This document shows, piece after piece, positions 10,001 to 19,298 of a stretch of 64,000 nt of DNA (positions within the stretch are counted from its first letter, which is position 1; the number at the start of each line of letters is the position of its first letter). The translations under genes were made by a program, and so were the position numbers. The notes beneath the pieces are model-generated. The model searched no databases, was not told the DNA's origin, and saw only the letters and a list, made by a program, of their open reading frames with translations. Origin of the DNA: Argyresthia goedartella (lineage: Eukaryota > Arthropoda > Insecta > Lepidoptera > Argyresthiidae); assembly GCA_949825045.1 (NCBI GenBank), contig OX463815.1, forward strand, positions 32,665,356-32,729,355. The letters are read 5' to 3'.

Positions 10001-12304
10001 GAGAAAAAATCTAGAGCTCATAAGGGGGGTGCTCCCTTCGGAAAATGTCCACTGAAAGATTACAGAATCCCATAAGATTTACCTCCCTTGAAGAGCGTTA
10101 TTGTATTGACTTTGAAAAGCAAATGATGCGAGACTGTGCGAGCAAATGTATTTTCATTTTAAACCACATTCCCTTTTGGGGATATTGTACTTGCCTACAT
10201 CACTAAAATATCTAAGAATAATACCGTCAACAATTGTCTGTTAGAGATAGCTATTTAAATAGAAGCTGAAGGTACTTACAGGGTGGTCTAAGAGTAACCG
10301 GACTGTCGCTGCGCTCATTGGGATCTGTGGAGTTAAATATTTATTTAGGATCATAGTCATGGTAGAAATTAATTTTTGTTTGGTTGTTTCTTTAATTAAT
10401 TGGGTATTCTTGTTTTACAATAAAATTGGGTCACTAACGCACTCGTCAGAATCGGTTATTTCATTATTACCAATTCAATTCATATCAGTATCATTCGTTA
10501 GTTATTAATATCATCCTATCATAATCAGTAAGTTGCGTTCATCGATACAAATTGGGTTATGCAACGTAATAACTTTTTGTATTTTTGTTAAGCATATCTA
10601 ATTACAATAGGTTGACGTTCCACCAACAGTCGTAACACGCTGAAAACTATAATTTCCCTCTCATTTTAACAGATGTCGAACTTAACTCAGTATTTATTAG
10701 TTCGGTCTGTGGTGTCGGCAAACCCTCAGATAAACTCTTGGGCAGACCACGCGGGGAGTTGTCACCATAGATAATGCAACACTCAAGAAACTCCTTCGTA
10801 TTTCGGTAGACACAAGACTGTGTACGCGCTATAGAGGAGGACTATACCCAGCAGTGGGTCGATGTGGGCTGACAATGAGGATGATTAGTTAACTTACATT
10901 GTGACGTCAGCGTGACAGTGAACGACTCGATCGACACAGGGCTGTCACTCCTCTCATGTCCCGCTCTAAGTAAACACTCGTTCTCTTTCGTCCTGCAGCT
11001 GTCCTGTTTTGGCTTGTCTCGTGGTTGCTGGCGACGCCGTTTGCCGCCGAATTGAGGACGGCGCGCTCGGGACAGGCGCTCGGCTCGGCGCTCCGACTGA
11101 CAAATAGTCATTGAGTTTATGTTTTGTACTGATTATCAGGTGGTTGTAAGGATATTCGCCACCACGAGCATGCAATAAATGCAAGGATCAGCATTATTCA
11201 AGGTACAGAAAATCAATCCCTCCACAGACAAAGTGGTCAGTTAAATATGTCACCGTTACTTGACTAATCCGCGCGATGCTACAAATAGGGTATGTATGAA
11301 TGAAATGGCACTGGATAGTTACCATTATCATGAATCTCTAGATGACTATCGCTAGCGAGATTATCAGGGCCTCAAGTCTTGTACGGAACTCGAATAGCAC
11401 TTGTATAGCGATTGCTCCCAAAGGCGAAAAATGCCTCCAGTCTCCATACAAATTTCGCGCCGCCGACAAGCCAAATACGACATTTTGCGCCCTTGGAAGT
11501 AATCGAGTTATACACGAGACTCGAGGCCCAGGCAGGGCCTCATCACTCGCTCAAGGTCGCGAGTTATTTGCCAACCCGCTCGCGTGCCCCCGCGGGACCA
11601 CTATATCTCAGGGTTGCCGGCTGCTTGCCCGAGCGCATTACGGTACGGAAGAGGGTACAATTAGTGAAATTCTATTGATTTTCCTCCATTTTACCCTTGT
11701 TTTCCGTTCCAATACTTACTAAAATTATTTTCAACATTCAGACTATTTTTAACCCTTAAATTTAATAAAAGAGAATTTCGTGCAGGACAAAACGCAATTC
11801 AACATTTTATTAAATTAAAACATATATGATCATCAATAAAAATAATTTAATTACTTTAGATCTTTTATTTCATATTGTCATATTTGTGCAACCCTAGCGC
11901 GTACGCTTAATGATGTAGGCAGACAAACGTCGCGCGGGTGGTAAAGCGATCTCACCTCTCGGTGCGCGTTCAATAGACATATTTTTGCTTGCAGTTTACT
12001 GTATACTCCAAGTATTATTATAAAAAATATGTAGGCTGTTATAGCGTAGGTATTTTCGCTTTTGTAGGACTGTGATAAATCTGTTACGAAGAATCTATTA
12101 TCTAATATCAAGTCACCAAGTCACCTCAAGTCTGTTATAGTCGTGTAGTGGCGGCGGCGGCGGCGGGGGCGGCGGCGTTCTCTCTTCACTATGCGGCCGG
12201 CGCTCCTTCCTCTCGTGGGCACAGCCAGAGTCTCGCCGCTCGCGCCGCTTGCGCACCTCTCGCTCGCACTCGCTCGCTGCCATATCCTCCGTCCCGTTCC
12301 CGCA
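6770..12304 (-). CDS. FAM13-family protein, C-terminal part (multi-exon host gene)
   Basis: Seven minus-strand exons join without frame conflict: 12304-12125, 11096-10898, 10324-10280, 9891-9716, 9662-9594, 8255-7974 and 7024-6770. Total is 1206 nt, 402 codons including a TGA at 6772-6770. All introns are GT-AG. Two stretches match the FAM13 family: ISVLKKSITKHEAEFEAKN with a following helical segment, and VQRALLRLEAARGRPP with HLYERYRAVKRALASR (family pattern: LQ-ALL.FE..HGRP...R...PLYDRYR.VK). Their order is as in vertebrate FAM13A/B/C. Upstream exons are Arg/Glu-rich. FAM13 long forms start with a RhoGAP domain, which is not in this window, so the gene is 5'-partial. The role of the C-terminal part is not established; in vertebrates the family is linked to Rho and metabolic signalling. 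Introns hold TE fragments (LINE at 8.5-8.9 kb). The last exon may instead splice at 6800|gtgagg. Family call is strong; complete model is inference. Confidence 0.75.
7025..7973. other. FAM13-like intron, nothing recognised
   Basis: Intron between the last two exons of the FAM13-like gene. Frames at 7122-7373 (+) and 7461-7697 (-) have no recognisable domain and overlap each other's intronic context. No repeat family recognised. Confidence 0.4.
7974..8255 (-). CDS. FAM13-like gene, exon with FEAKNGY helical module
   Basis: 282 nt, 94 codons, phase 0 at both ends (aattacag|ATC ... GAAGAG|gtgagg). It encodes ISVLKKSITKHEAEFEAKN, GYVITASERITDVPLTR, MYEALRRLQAEKRCIK and a charged helical tail ending VVLDIEE. 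In FAM13 proteins the matching block reads like L-K-KI--FE--F---GY-PS--DK with a downstream helix. The segment is predicted to be largely helical and coiled-coil prone. Confidence 0.8.
8400..8880 (-). pseudogene. LINE RT fragment with internal deletion, inside FAM13-like intron
   Basis: Minus strand gives LVLLDFSNAFSCIDFDIL, HWFNSYLRDRQQRI and a decayed GVPQGG-type box (GLTVPQSGIYSF), then SVEMLNADLENVKD near 8500. After that it jumps to a 3' untranslated end containing ATTTATTCCTAGGCATTTT (minus strand, about 8430-8450). The same RT segment and the same 3' UTR motif occur intact in order at 62.1-63.0 kb, so both are one LINE family. The region between NADLENVKD and the 3' UTR is deleted here. 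Orientation matches the host gene. Confidence 0.75.
8881..9593. other. FAM13-like intron, nothing recognised
   Basis: AT-rich intron of the FAM13-like gene upstream of the LINE fragment. No repeat or RNA gene recognised. Confidence 0.4.
9579..9785. repeat. 122-bp-offset tandem duplication of exon end plus donor
   Basis: Two diverged direct copies: about 9579-9664 and 9701-9785. Shared order on the plus strand: ctaagaa(c/t)cac, (c/t)accttctt, gcaatcttat, cgcctcct, then the coding end. Each copy carries its own functional-looking donor (gtaagt and gtgggt). The left copy has gained an acceptor (ctgccag) and become a separate exon. Confidence 0.8.
9594..9662 (-). CDS. FAM13-like gene, tandem duplicate exon
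   Basis: 69 nt, phase 0 at both ends (ctgccag|ATT ... AAGAAG|gtaagt). It encodes IVPRG, LKEIALKLDRRRYKIAKK. This is a diverged copy of the tail of the preceding exon (RPKETALNPERRLDKIAKK). Flanking intron sequence is also duplicated: ctaagaatcac at 9579 matches ctaagaaccac at 9701. Because both exons end in phase 0 and the next starts in phase 0, inclusion adds 23 residues without a frameshift. Confidence 0.65.
9716..9891 (-). CDS. FAM13-like gene, exon with duplicated tail
   Basis: 176 nt (cccctcag|AC ... AAGAAG|gtgggt), enters in phase 1 and leaves in phase 0. It encodes HHYTTEDLDLGALHRQLDIE and then a tail RPKETALNPERRLDKIAKK. The tail and its downstream intron start are nearly copied in the next exon, 122 bp away. 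The acidic EDLDL stretch resembles linker segments of FAM13 proteins, but I do not assign a function. Confidence 0.7.
9892..10279. other. FAM13-like intron
   Basis: Intron between the 45-nt exon and the 176-nt exon. Nothing else recognised. Confidence 0.45.
10280..10324 (-). CDS. FAM13-like gene, 45-nt cassette exon
   Basis: A 45-nt micro-exon (ccacag|AT ... CCCT|gtaagt) with both flanks in phase 1. It encodes NERSDSPVTLRPP. The core ERSDSPV repeats the ERSDSPV near the end of the preceding exon (10898-11096), and both end in T|gtaagt. Length is a multiple of three, so it is compatible with optional inclusion. Confidence 0.6.
10325..10897. other. FAM13-like intron
   Basis: AT-rich intron. 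The end near 10840-10870 has a weak frame continuing the next exon but no domain. Nothing else recognised. Confidence 0.45.
10898..11096 (-). CDS. FAM13-like gene, basic exon
   Basis: 199 nt, enters in phase 0 and leaves in phase 1 (atttgtcag|TCG ... CACAAT|gtaagt). It encodes a basic, low-complexity stretch (SERRAERLSRARRPQFGGKR) and ends GHERSDSPVSIES...TLTSQ. The phase of the exit fits both the 45-nt exon at 10.3 kb and the exon at 9.9 kb, so the 45-nt exon could be skipped without a frameshift. Confidence 0.6.
11097..12124. other. FAM13-like intron with a GC-rich block
   Basis: Intron between the two most 5' exons seen. A GC-rich block at about 11420-11660 is open on the plus strand (11342-11722) but shows no known domain and lacks paired splice sites that would place it in the host gene; it may be a repeat. 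The rest is AT-rich. Confidence 0.4.
12125..12304 (-). CDS. FAM13-like gene, most 5' exon seen here
   Basis: 180 nt, phase 0 at both ends, bounded by gtgtgcag|TGC and CTTGAG|gtgact. It encodes an Arg/Glu-rich stretch (ECEREVRKRRERRDSG, HERKERRPHSEERT) followed by nine prolines and LHDYNRLE. The sequence is strongly GC-rich compared with surroundings, and a (GCC/GGC)n tract encodes the polyproline. The acceptor lies inside GC-rich DNA, so the 5' boundary is the least certain of this model; the frame stays open a little further upstream. Confidence 0.55.
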
Positions 12305-12856
12305 CTGCACACGCGACTCGGGTAAGATCGGGACTGGATCGGGGCGGTCGCTCGCGCACTCACGGTCGTGTCCGTATCCCTGAGTGCGTGAGTGTTGAGT
12401 AGGGGTCGTCTAATCAATAGACAATAGTCTAGTCACATTATCGGGCTATATAAAAGGTTTGGGCTTGGAAAAATGGACAAGGCGAGACATACCTTAAGAC
12501 ATATTCCCTTATATATCGATTATTTTTAAATTGAATTTTAACAGGCGATGGGATTCCATAGCGCTTGAGAAGGTTCCTGCGGTGAAGCGGCGCGGGAGGG
12601 GCACAGAGTGAGTAAGTAAGCAAAGAGTTTCATTCTTCTAAGTGGAGGGGTGACATTACTGAGATTAGATGTCTCGCACCAAGAGTTTCGGTCATTTGAG
12701 CTCTATCTGCTCGAACCATACAGAACACACGTCAAGAATTAGCGTCAAGACCTCAGATAGTTTTCAGTTTGGTTTTCTTCTCGCACTCCTTCTAGGGTGC
12801 GGGGTTGCGGTACCGGGGTAATGGCCCCCTTCCGGTGGCTGAGGTCTTCTTCAGGT
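12305..12856. other. No gene recognised
   Basis: Falls from GC-rich (to about 12410) to AT-rich. An AG|GCGATGG...GAGAAG|GTTCC pattern at about 12553-12580 looks like a short plus-strand exon with a weak donor, but the frame is not informative. Confidence 0.35.
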
Positions 12857-13020
12857 GGGGGATGTAGCCTCAATCCAGGGGTGCTGCCGGCTCGGCAACC
12901 AGGTCTCGGGGTAGGCGGCGACGGTCAGGCGGGCGCGCGTAGTATGGCGCCAGGTCTCGCACGAGCGGGTGTTGAGAGCCGTCCGCCCGTGCGAACATGT
13001 TCGTCGCCAGCCTCTGGACC
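12857..13020 (-). CDS. Possible GC-rich exon, unassigned
   Basis: Minus strand after ggtccag| (13014) is open for about 50 codons: RLATNMFARADGSQHPLV, then YYARPPDRRRLPRDLVAE, ending in TGA near 12870. GC content and residue composition look coding, and it lies upstream of the FAM13-like exons on the same strand. But it ends in a stop rather than a donor, so it does not fit that gene as an internal exon. It could be the end of another gene, an alternative exon or chance. Low confidence. Confidence 0.25.
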
Positions 13021-14328
13021 TCAGATAAACGAAACTCTTTGCTTAAATACTCTGAGGTCAATACGCTCCCCTCCCCCCTCCCCGCGCCACTCTACCGGAG
13101 GAACCGAATCAGTTAAGCACCATGGATGTAATTTAGAGTTCAAAGACACTCTTGTGATACGGTCAATTTAAACTGTGGAACAGACCGCTCCTGCTGTTAT
13201 GTGAGCGAGAGATCCATCCAACTATTTAATTCAACAAACTATCTCCAAAGCTCATGTGGGAATATTATAAGCGCTTATTTGTTTGCGTGTAATCCTGCAG
13301 TAGTTCTATTACGCCCATTCTGTCAAATCTAGAGTTAAATTGCCGACATCGCCGCTGTTATGCAACCGTGAATTACGCACAAAGTCTGTAATAAAAAAAC
13401 CCGTTAGACGATCGCTATCTATGGTGGTGTGAATAGCTCTGAAATTGTGAAATAAATAGCACTGAGATGTATTACGAATATATATCAAAATAATGTATGA
13501 TGATTGGTTATCTTATCCGCCAGTGTTTTATCTGAAACTTGTTATATACAAGAAATTACATTTAGACAATTTCAACATCAAGTTTATCATGACTCTAAAT
13601 AATGTATGCTTTCTAAAATACTACAGATACATACAAATGCTGCCATTTTCATGATTTTGTTTGCGGTTTGTAATAATTTGTATGTATGCGCCTCGATCCA
13701 CTGCGAATAAATGCTTTCTTTGTTTTCTTTCTTTATTCATATTGATGGAACAATCATTGACAGCAAATATGTACAAATTAAGCTTAAAGCTAATTTTGGA
13801 TTTACTAGTGAAACATTGGAATGACACTACGAGTATTAGGAATGAAAGCGTAGGGAACTGCTACGTAGTCCGACATAGCTACGCCGCCGCGCCGTGCTAT
13901 GCAAATGAAGCCTCTGCTACGAAACCCGTAGCTGCTCGATTATAGTAGTTTATGTCACTGATACATAATGGAGGGCATTAAAACTCGAGAGCTCGAGAGT
14001 TTTAATGCCTAATTATCTACAGTTACATATACCAGTTTATCTACACACATATCATAAGCTCTCTTTGATGTGTTCAGGAACCGCATGTTTGGCCGGCATT
14101 GTGGCAATGAGTTGTTTAGTTTTTTCTGTAGCTTCACAGACAAAGAAGGGGGCGGCACTAAGGCGGGCGTCGGTGTTCGAAATTTGAATGTCATAATATG
14201 TAGAAAATTTGCACATAATGTTCAATATTCAGATAAAAAAATGAGTTTTTACAAAGTAGTTTAACATTATGCTGATCGTAACGTGCGGTTTTTGGACGTA
14301 GTAAAGAGGATTTATGATACGTGTGTAC
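13021..14328. other. Non-coding; CTACG-rich block and one palindrome
   Basis: No gene recognised. At 13838-13942 the motif CTACG/CGTAG recurs many times (also at 26285-26405). At 13974-14009 there is a near-palindrome: GGCATTAAAACTC and GAGTTTTAATGCC around a GAGAGCTCGA core. Short frames on both strands at 14005-14264 have no recognisable domain. Confidence 0.45.
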
Positions 14329-14519
14329 CTTGTCTGGCCATAAATACTGTCCCAAACTTTTGAATACAAACGTCTAGAAAACCGAATGTCATTTGATATG
14401 TTTTTGTTTTCGTATGACATATAGGCTTCGGTCTTCTAGGAAAGCCTCACTTGACGGCACGAATCCAAGCAAAAGACATGGAGTGGGGTGTGAAGGAAAA
14501 CCGAGTCGCTGTTACAAGC

Positions 14520-15054
14520 TCTACACAAGTGCAACAAAACGACGGTGCAGATCTTCAGTCTGTTACGTTCACTAGGAATCACTATCAAATTCGTATATCG
14601 TACCATTAAAAGATTCAGCGGGATGTCCTCTATCGATGACAGACCCAGAAGCGGCCGCCCTCGTGACTCTAGGACGCCAGCGGCGATCAAAGCGGTTGCT
14701 GAGCGAATCAGAAGAAATCCTCTTCGCAAGCAGAAAATCCTGTCTAGGGAGATGAAAATTCCACCTAGAACCATGTCTCCCATCATCAAACAGGACCTTA
14801 GGCTTGCCGCTTACCGACAAAGTACAGGACATCGCTTGACAGCAACTTTACGTAACATAAGAGCGACCAGAGCGAAAAAGCTGTTTCAGAAGCACGCTAC
14901 CAAAGGTACCGGTGGGTACCAAAGAATCTTGTTTACCGACGAGAAAATCTTTACCGTTGAAGAGAAATACAACCGTCAAAATGACAGGGTGTACGCTCAC
15001 AGCTCTCAGGAGGCTTCGCAGAAGAAGAATCAGGGCGTATCATACGAGGGTGTT
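14520..15054 (+). pseudogene. Tc1/mariner (maT-like) transposase, N-terminal part
   Basis: Helix-turn-helix region TTVQIFSLLRSLGITIKFVY, DNA-binding linker DRPRSGRPRDSRTP (GRPR motif), second HTH (KQKILSREMKIPPRTM) and first catalytic Asp in ILFTDEKIFTVEEKYNRQND. The frame then loses the usual VMVWWG part and keeps GVSYEGV immediately before the nested insertion. The gene continues after the insertion. The start codon is uncertain because frames shift upstream of 14545. Confidence 0.8.
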
Positions 15055-17311
15055 TGTAGTGAATAATCCTTTCCTATCGGCAAAACTCGGAACAACGATA
15101 ACACCCGAATGGTGCCGATGTGTCTATGAATTACTGTATTATTAAATTACGTGTAGGTATCAAATAAATCGCATACTTTATTTATCAATGTCAAATGTCA
15201 AATTGCCCGGTTGACGTATATTGACGTATATGACGTATATAACTGAGATGTTAAAACCACCACGATTCTATCATATAAAGAATTCGTTAGGTAAACAAAA
15301 ATATAACTAGTTACTGAGGACGTTTTATTTCAATAAAACGCACTGATAAAAACCGAAATCCGGTTGGGATGATCTAATGATTCTATAAGGATTGGAACCC
15401 TAAAAGTCTAACTATAAGTCAAAACTACATTAGGATTTTGCAGACCTTTTTTATAACAATAAATTTTTGTAATTAATTAAAAATACTATGACATAACAAA
15501 AAAGACACCTCAACATAAAACAAAACAATAATAAATAAATATGATTTTCTGATTGGATGAACGGCTTCGATTATGACAGCGGGATAAGAGGAGAAGGAGC
15601 GGGGTGGACAGTGTGATGCAAAACAATACTTCCAACTTCCATATCACAGTCAGAATCAGAACTATTTTCTGGTGTATCATCGTCAGAGTTTTCATGAACG
15701 GTGATTACAAAACTAGCCATATAATTTTCCAACTCAGGTTCGTACTCGTACTCGTTTTCGCATTTGATGGCGTGGTCACATACTTTGGCCCAAACATCGG
15801 AACCAATCATATTAATCTTTTCCTGTACCAATTGTTTCACAGTAGTCATATTCATACTGATGTTTCTTTTGGATACGTATCCCTTTATTTGTGACCATAT
15901 GTTTTCAATCGGATTGAAATCAGGATGATATGGTGGCAATCTTAGTACGCTGTGTCCATATTCGTTCAAAAGTTTATCTATAGAGTATTCTACAAAGTGT
16001 TGTTTGTACTTGCAAATAATTTCATATATTTCAAGTTTTGTTAATGACGGATCAATCGGAACGTTATGTTTGGATAGCCAATCAATCATGTCTTGCTTCC
16101 TGGTATTTGAATTAGGAGGTTTTTCTACGTACTTATTATGACATGCAGCATTATCTACTATTAGTACCGAATGTGGAGCTCAGTTTGGAATGAGTTGATT
16201 ACGAAGACATTTTTCATAGTTTTCATTGTTCATCGCGTTGTGATAGTCACCTGTTTTATCAGTAGACTGATACATTAACAATGCCCCAGGTATAAACCCC
16301 TTTCTACTACCAGCGTGCACTATTATAAGACGTTGTCCTTTAGAAATTAACTGTTTCACTCCGTTTTCTGACGAGTCAGCCCAGCTTTTACCTGCCAAAT
16401 GTGAGGTATGGATGTATGTTTCATCCATATAAACAATCTCTCTCCCTTGCAATCTGTACTTTTTTATCGCGGCTAAAAACTTTACTCTTTTTAAACGAAC
16501 ATCGTCTTTCTCGATAAGTAATTTTCTGTTGTTTTCAACTTTTTTATACCGAAATCCCATTTTTCTAAGAATTTTTCTTAGCGTAAAGTCACATCCCTTA
16601 AAATTTATGGCTTCGGATAACTTGGACTTCAGGGCTTTAATTGTAGGTACTTGTTTGTATATCAAATGGAAATTATACACTAATCGGCGTATAACGTGGT
16701 AGTCAAAATCGTCAAGACCTAGACAAAATAATTTATTTGGTCTACCCAACTTTGCCGACTTCGGACTATTGGAGGTGGATTGATTTATGTATTCTTTTTG
16801 CAATATTTTATTTACTGTTCGTTGAGAAATTCCACTGGCCTCCGAAACTCGTTTTTGGACTTTACAAAAGTAAGCAGTATAGTTGGTATGTTTGAATTTA
16901 TCATTTTCAGTTAAGAAATATAAATAAATATTGAAAATAACTTCGCAGGCTTGCCGATCTAAACGTTTCCCTTTTCTTAGTGCTTTCGGCATGTCTGTTA
17001 TAAATTGTTAATGTGGATCGAATAAAATCAATGTTTATTATTTACAAAAATAACAGACAAGAGTGAAATGTAAAGTCAAAAAAAAATATATAGGTGGCCT
17101 GCATTAATACACGAGTCTATGAAGTTTATCACAAAATCTAACATAAATATCAACAAAATATTTCTGTGGTATTAACTACTCTATATAGATACTTCCTCTT
17201 GCAATGCGACCGTTCCCTACGTTGTCTCGATGGGTACTGAGTGCGGGTGAAGTAGTAAGACAAAAACGAACATTTCCGAGAAAATACGAAAGGAAAGGAT
17301 TATTCACTTAC
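15055..17311 (-). mobile_element. IS630-Tc1-mariner-type transposon with DD82E transposase, nested
   Basis: Left end TGTAGTGAATAATCCTTTCC at 15055, right end is its inverted copy with one extra base (AAGGATTATTCACTTACA, to 17311). The two ends continue in imperfect symmetry (TATCGGCAAAACTCGGAA against TTCGTATTTTCTCGGAA). The element sits inside the maT-like transposase frame. It carries one minus-strand transposase gene at 16992-15571. A 422-bp deletion derivative with the same ends is at 44066-44487, which independently defines the element ends. Confidence 0.8.
15571..16992 (-). pseudogene. DD82E-type DDE transposase, one in-frame stop
   Basis: Starts MPKALRKGKR at 16992 and ends LIPLS-stop at 15571, 474 codons. 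HTH near residues 45-66 (RVSEASGISQRTVNKILQ). First catalytic Asp at residue 190 in IVYMDETYIHTSH. Second Asp at 280 in VLIVDNAACHN. Catalytic Glu at 363 in LPPYHPDFNPIENIWSQIKG. I count 82 residues between the second Asp and the Glu, the spacing reported for the DD82E (Sailor) family. The only lesion is TGA at codon 271 (16182-16180), just before APHSVLIVDNA; related proteins have a sense codon there. The C-terminus is acidic. It would cut and paste its own element. Otherwise the frame is intact, so insertion is probably recent. Confidence 0.8.
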
Positions 17312-17344
17312 ATCCCAAGCTCATTTTTGCCAGCAAGGCGTAAA

Positions 17345-17738
17345 AACAAAGCGGCAAACTACCAAACCAACATTTTGGAGCCTGTTGTGAAGCCACTCAC
17401 TCGGACTATGTTTTCCAAAGAGCATTGGATCTTTCAACAAGACTCAGCCCCGGCACACAAAGCACGAACCACTCAACAGTGGCTAAAGGACAATTGAGTT
17501 TATCGCGTGCGAAGATTGGCTCTCAGGAAGTCCCGACCTCAACCCCTTGGACTACCGATTGTGGTCAGTTTTAGAGGAGAAGGCCTGCTCGAAACCTCAT
17601 CGGAATGTCGAGTCGCTAAAACGTGATTTGGTGGCAGCGGCGGCTTCGATACCTCTAGAAACGGTGCGTGCGGTGATAGACGAGTGGCCGGATAGAATGA
17701 AGACGTGTGTGAAGGCAAAAGGTGGTCACTTTGAGTAG
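17345..17738 (+). pseudogene. Tc1/mariner (maT-like) transposase, C-terminal part
   Basis: Continues the interrupted gene: NYQTNILEPVVKPLTRTMF, HWIFQQDSAPAHKARTTQQW (second catalytic Asp in QQDSAPAH), then a frameshift at about 17496 and FIACEDWLSGSPDLNPLDYR (third catalytic residue, Asp in NPLDY). It ends ACVKAKGGHFE with TAG at 17738. With the few bases lost at the frameshift restored, the D-to-D spacing would be about 37, fitting maT (DD37D) elements. That spacing is inferred. Confidence 0.8.
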
Positions 17739-17862
17739 ATTGCCTTTTTATTTAGTTTATTTAGTAAATAAAGAATATACCAAACTATATTTTATTACTA
17801 TTTGTTTGTTTTACTTTGAGCAAGGAATATTTTAAGTAGGGACAGAATTTATGGCAGGACTA

Positions 17863-19082
17863 GGTAGATGAAGATATTGAAATGCATGAAAACAGCAACA
17901 TTACGGATGTTAATCGAATTTGATAACATAGCAAGCGACATATCGTTGAGTAGCAAAGGGAATGCTTTGATCAAAGTGTTTCACGATTAAATTACTAATT
18001 ATTACTCAGAATTAATTCTTTCTGAAAGCTCGTCTTGAAGCAATAATTTCATAAGCTTTAATAATGAGTGTTTAAGTTCATTTTTTTAAGCTAGTGTCAC
18101 GCATTTTTCTCATGCGAAATGGAGCAGGCACTGGTGTGCCCACGTCAAGTCAGTTATACAATATTCCACTGAAGTTGTATATTATTTGAAAAAATATGAC
18201 TAAAACACAGAACTCGACAACCCATTACATAAATGTGTGCTTTTGCTACTAAATGATCTTATTTTTTTATTTCATTGCTATTGCTGTGAATTACTAATGA
18301 TTCGTGTTAATATTAATAAATTAATTCAATATTTACAGCTTCTTAATTTAATATAGAAAAACATGGCAAAATAAGTGGCATTTTAGCGAACTACTGTGTG
18401 TTTTATTAGATAAGTCAAATATTTTATTTTTAAATCCATCCATGTAGCCATTTTGTTTCTACATTAAATTGCCAAGCCAAAAGTGGTTGACTGACATTAT
18501 AATATTGTTTCCTACAAAGCTTCAAAAATTGGAGCTAACTTTTGAAAGATGACGCTATTGCAAAGCGAATATTAAGCATTTTTACAGAAACGTAATAAAT
18601 CGTAACTATATATTTGAATATCGCTCGATCGAAAAACTACTGAAAAAGTACAAAAGCCCCAGTGATTTGTTAATTTTACCAGTTATTCCTGGAAGTTGTC
18701 CGATTGCTTCGTACAAACACAGATTCCCAAACTTCGACAAAGATTTCTTCCCTTATTTGTAGCTTCTGAAAGTCAAACCAAGATTCCAACTAACATACTT
18801 TGGACAAAGAGCATCTAAAAGTTACCTCCTATTTTTTTCTTGTGCCTTATGAAATCTTTTGAAATATTTTATTCTAGTTTACACTAGATAAGGTATCATG
18901 AACTAAAAATGAGCGCATTCCAAGAGCACAGGGACAGTAGCGAAAGGCTTAGTTTAGACACAAGCACTATGAGTCCTCAATTGTTTCATGGCTAGATGCG
19001 ACGCCTTCTCTAGTAGATACGTAATACCCATGACCGAATGCACAAATTACTGCTCAATGAAATTACAACTTTAATATCATAC
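17863..19082. other. Non-coding, nothing recognised
   Basis: AT-rich with no domain-bearing frame and no clear repeat on either strand. Confidence 0.4.
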
Positions 19083-19298
19083 TAAAGTACGATCGCGGAG
19101 CAGGAATAATTTCGGTCTTCAACCCGTTATTGCGTGTCTCTGTCGCTCCCGCGTAAATATATTCACGTTACGCTCGCACAGGTGCAATGACCGCCGTGTG
19201 AGGGAACGTGACGTCAATACATTTACGCAGAAGCTACAGAGACAGGCAATAACAGATCAATGACCAAAATTCTTCCTGCTCCGCGATCTTACTTTAGC
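19083..19298. mobile_element. MITE with ~65-bp imperfect terminal inverted repeats
   Basis: Left arm CTAAAGTACGATCGCGGAGC AGGAATAATTTCGGTC... and right arm whose complement reads CTAAAGTAAGATCGCGGAGC AGGAAGAATTTTGGTC..., both continuing into GTTATTGC and GTCTCTGT. Total about 216 bp. No coding capacity. Family of the parent transposon unknown. Confidence 0.75.

Larger units (their letters stand above)
14329..17862 (+). mobile_element. maT/Tc1-like DNA transposon, interrupted by a second transposon
   Basis: Imperfect terminal inverted repeats: left TTGTCTGGCCATAAATACTG (14330-14349) with GTCCCAAACTT, right (complement of 17830-17862) TAGTCCTGCCATAAATTCTG with GTCCCTACTT. A TA is present at the right end. 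Inside, one transposase gene is split in two by a nested element at about 15055-17311. Left half is at about 14520-15054, right half at about 17345-17738. The structure is a clear transposon-in-transposon. Confidence 0.8.

Noticed and set aside
12148..12402. Plus-strand Ala-rich protein
   Set aside because: It is the mirror of the polyproline and Arg-rich minus-strand exon of the FAM13-like gene. High GC opens all frames.
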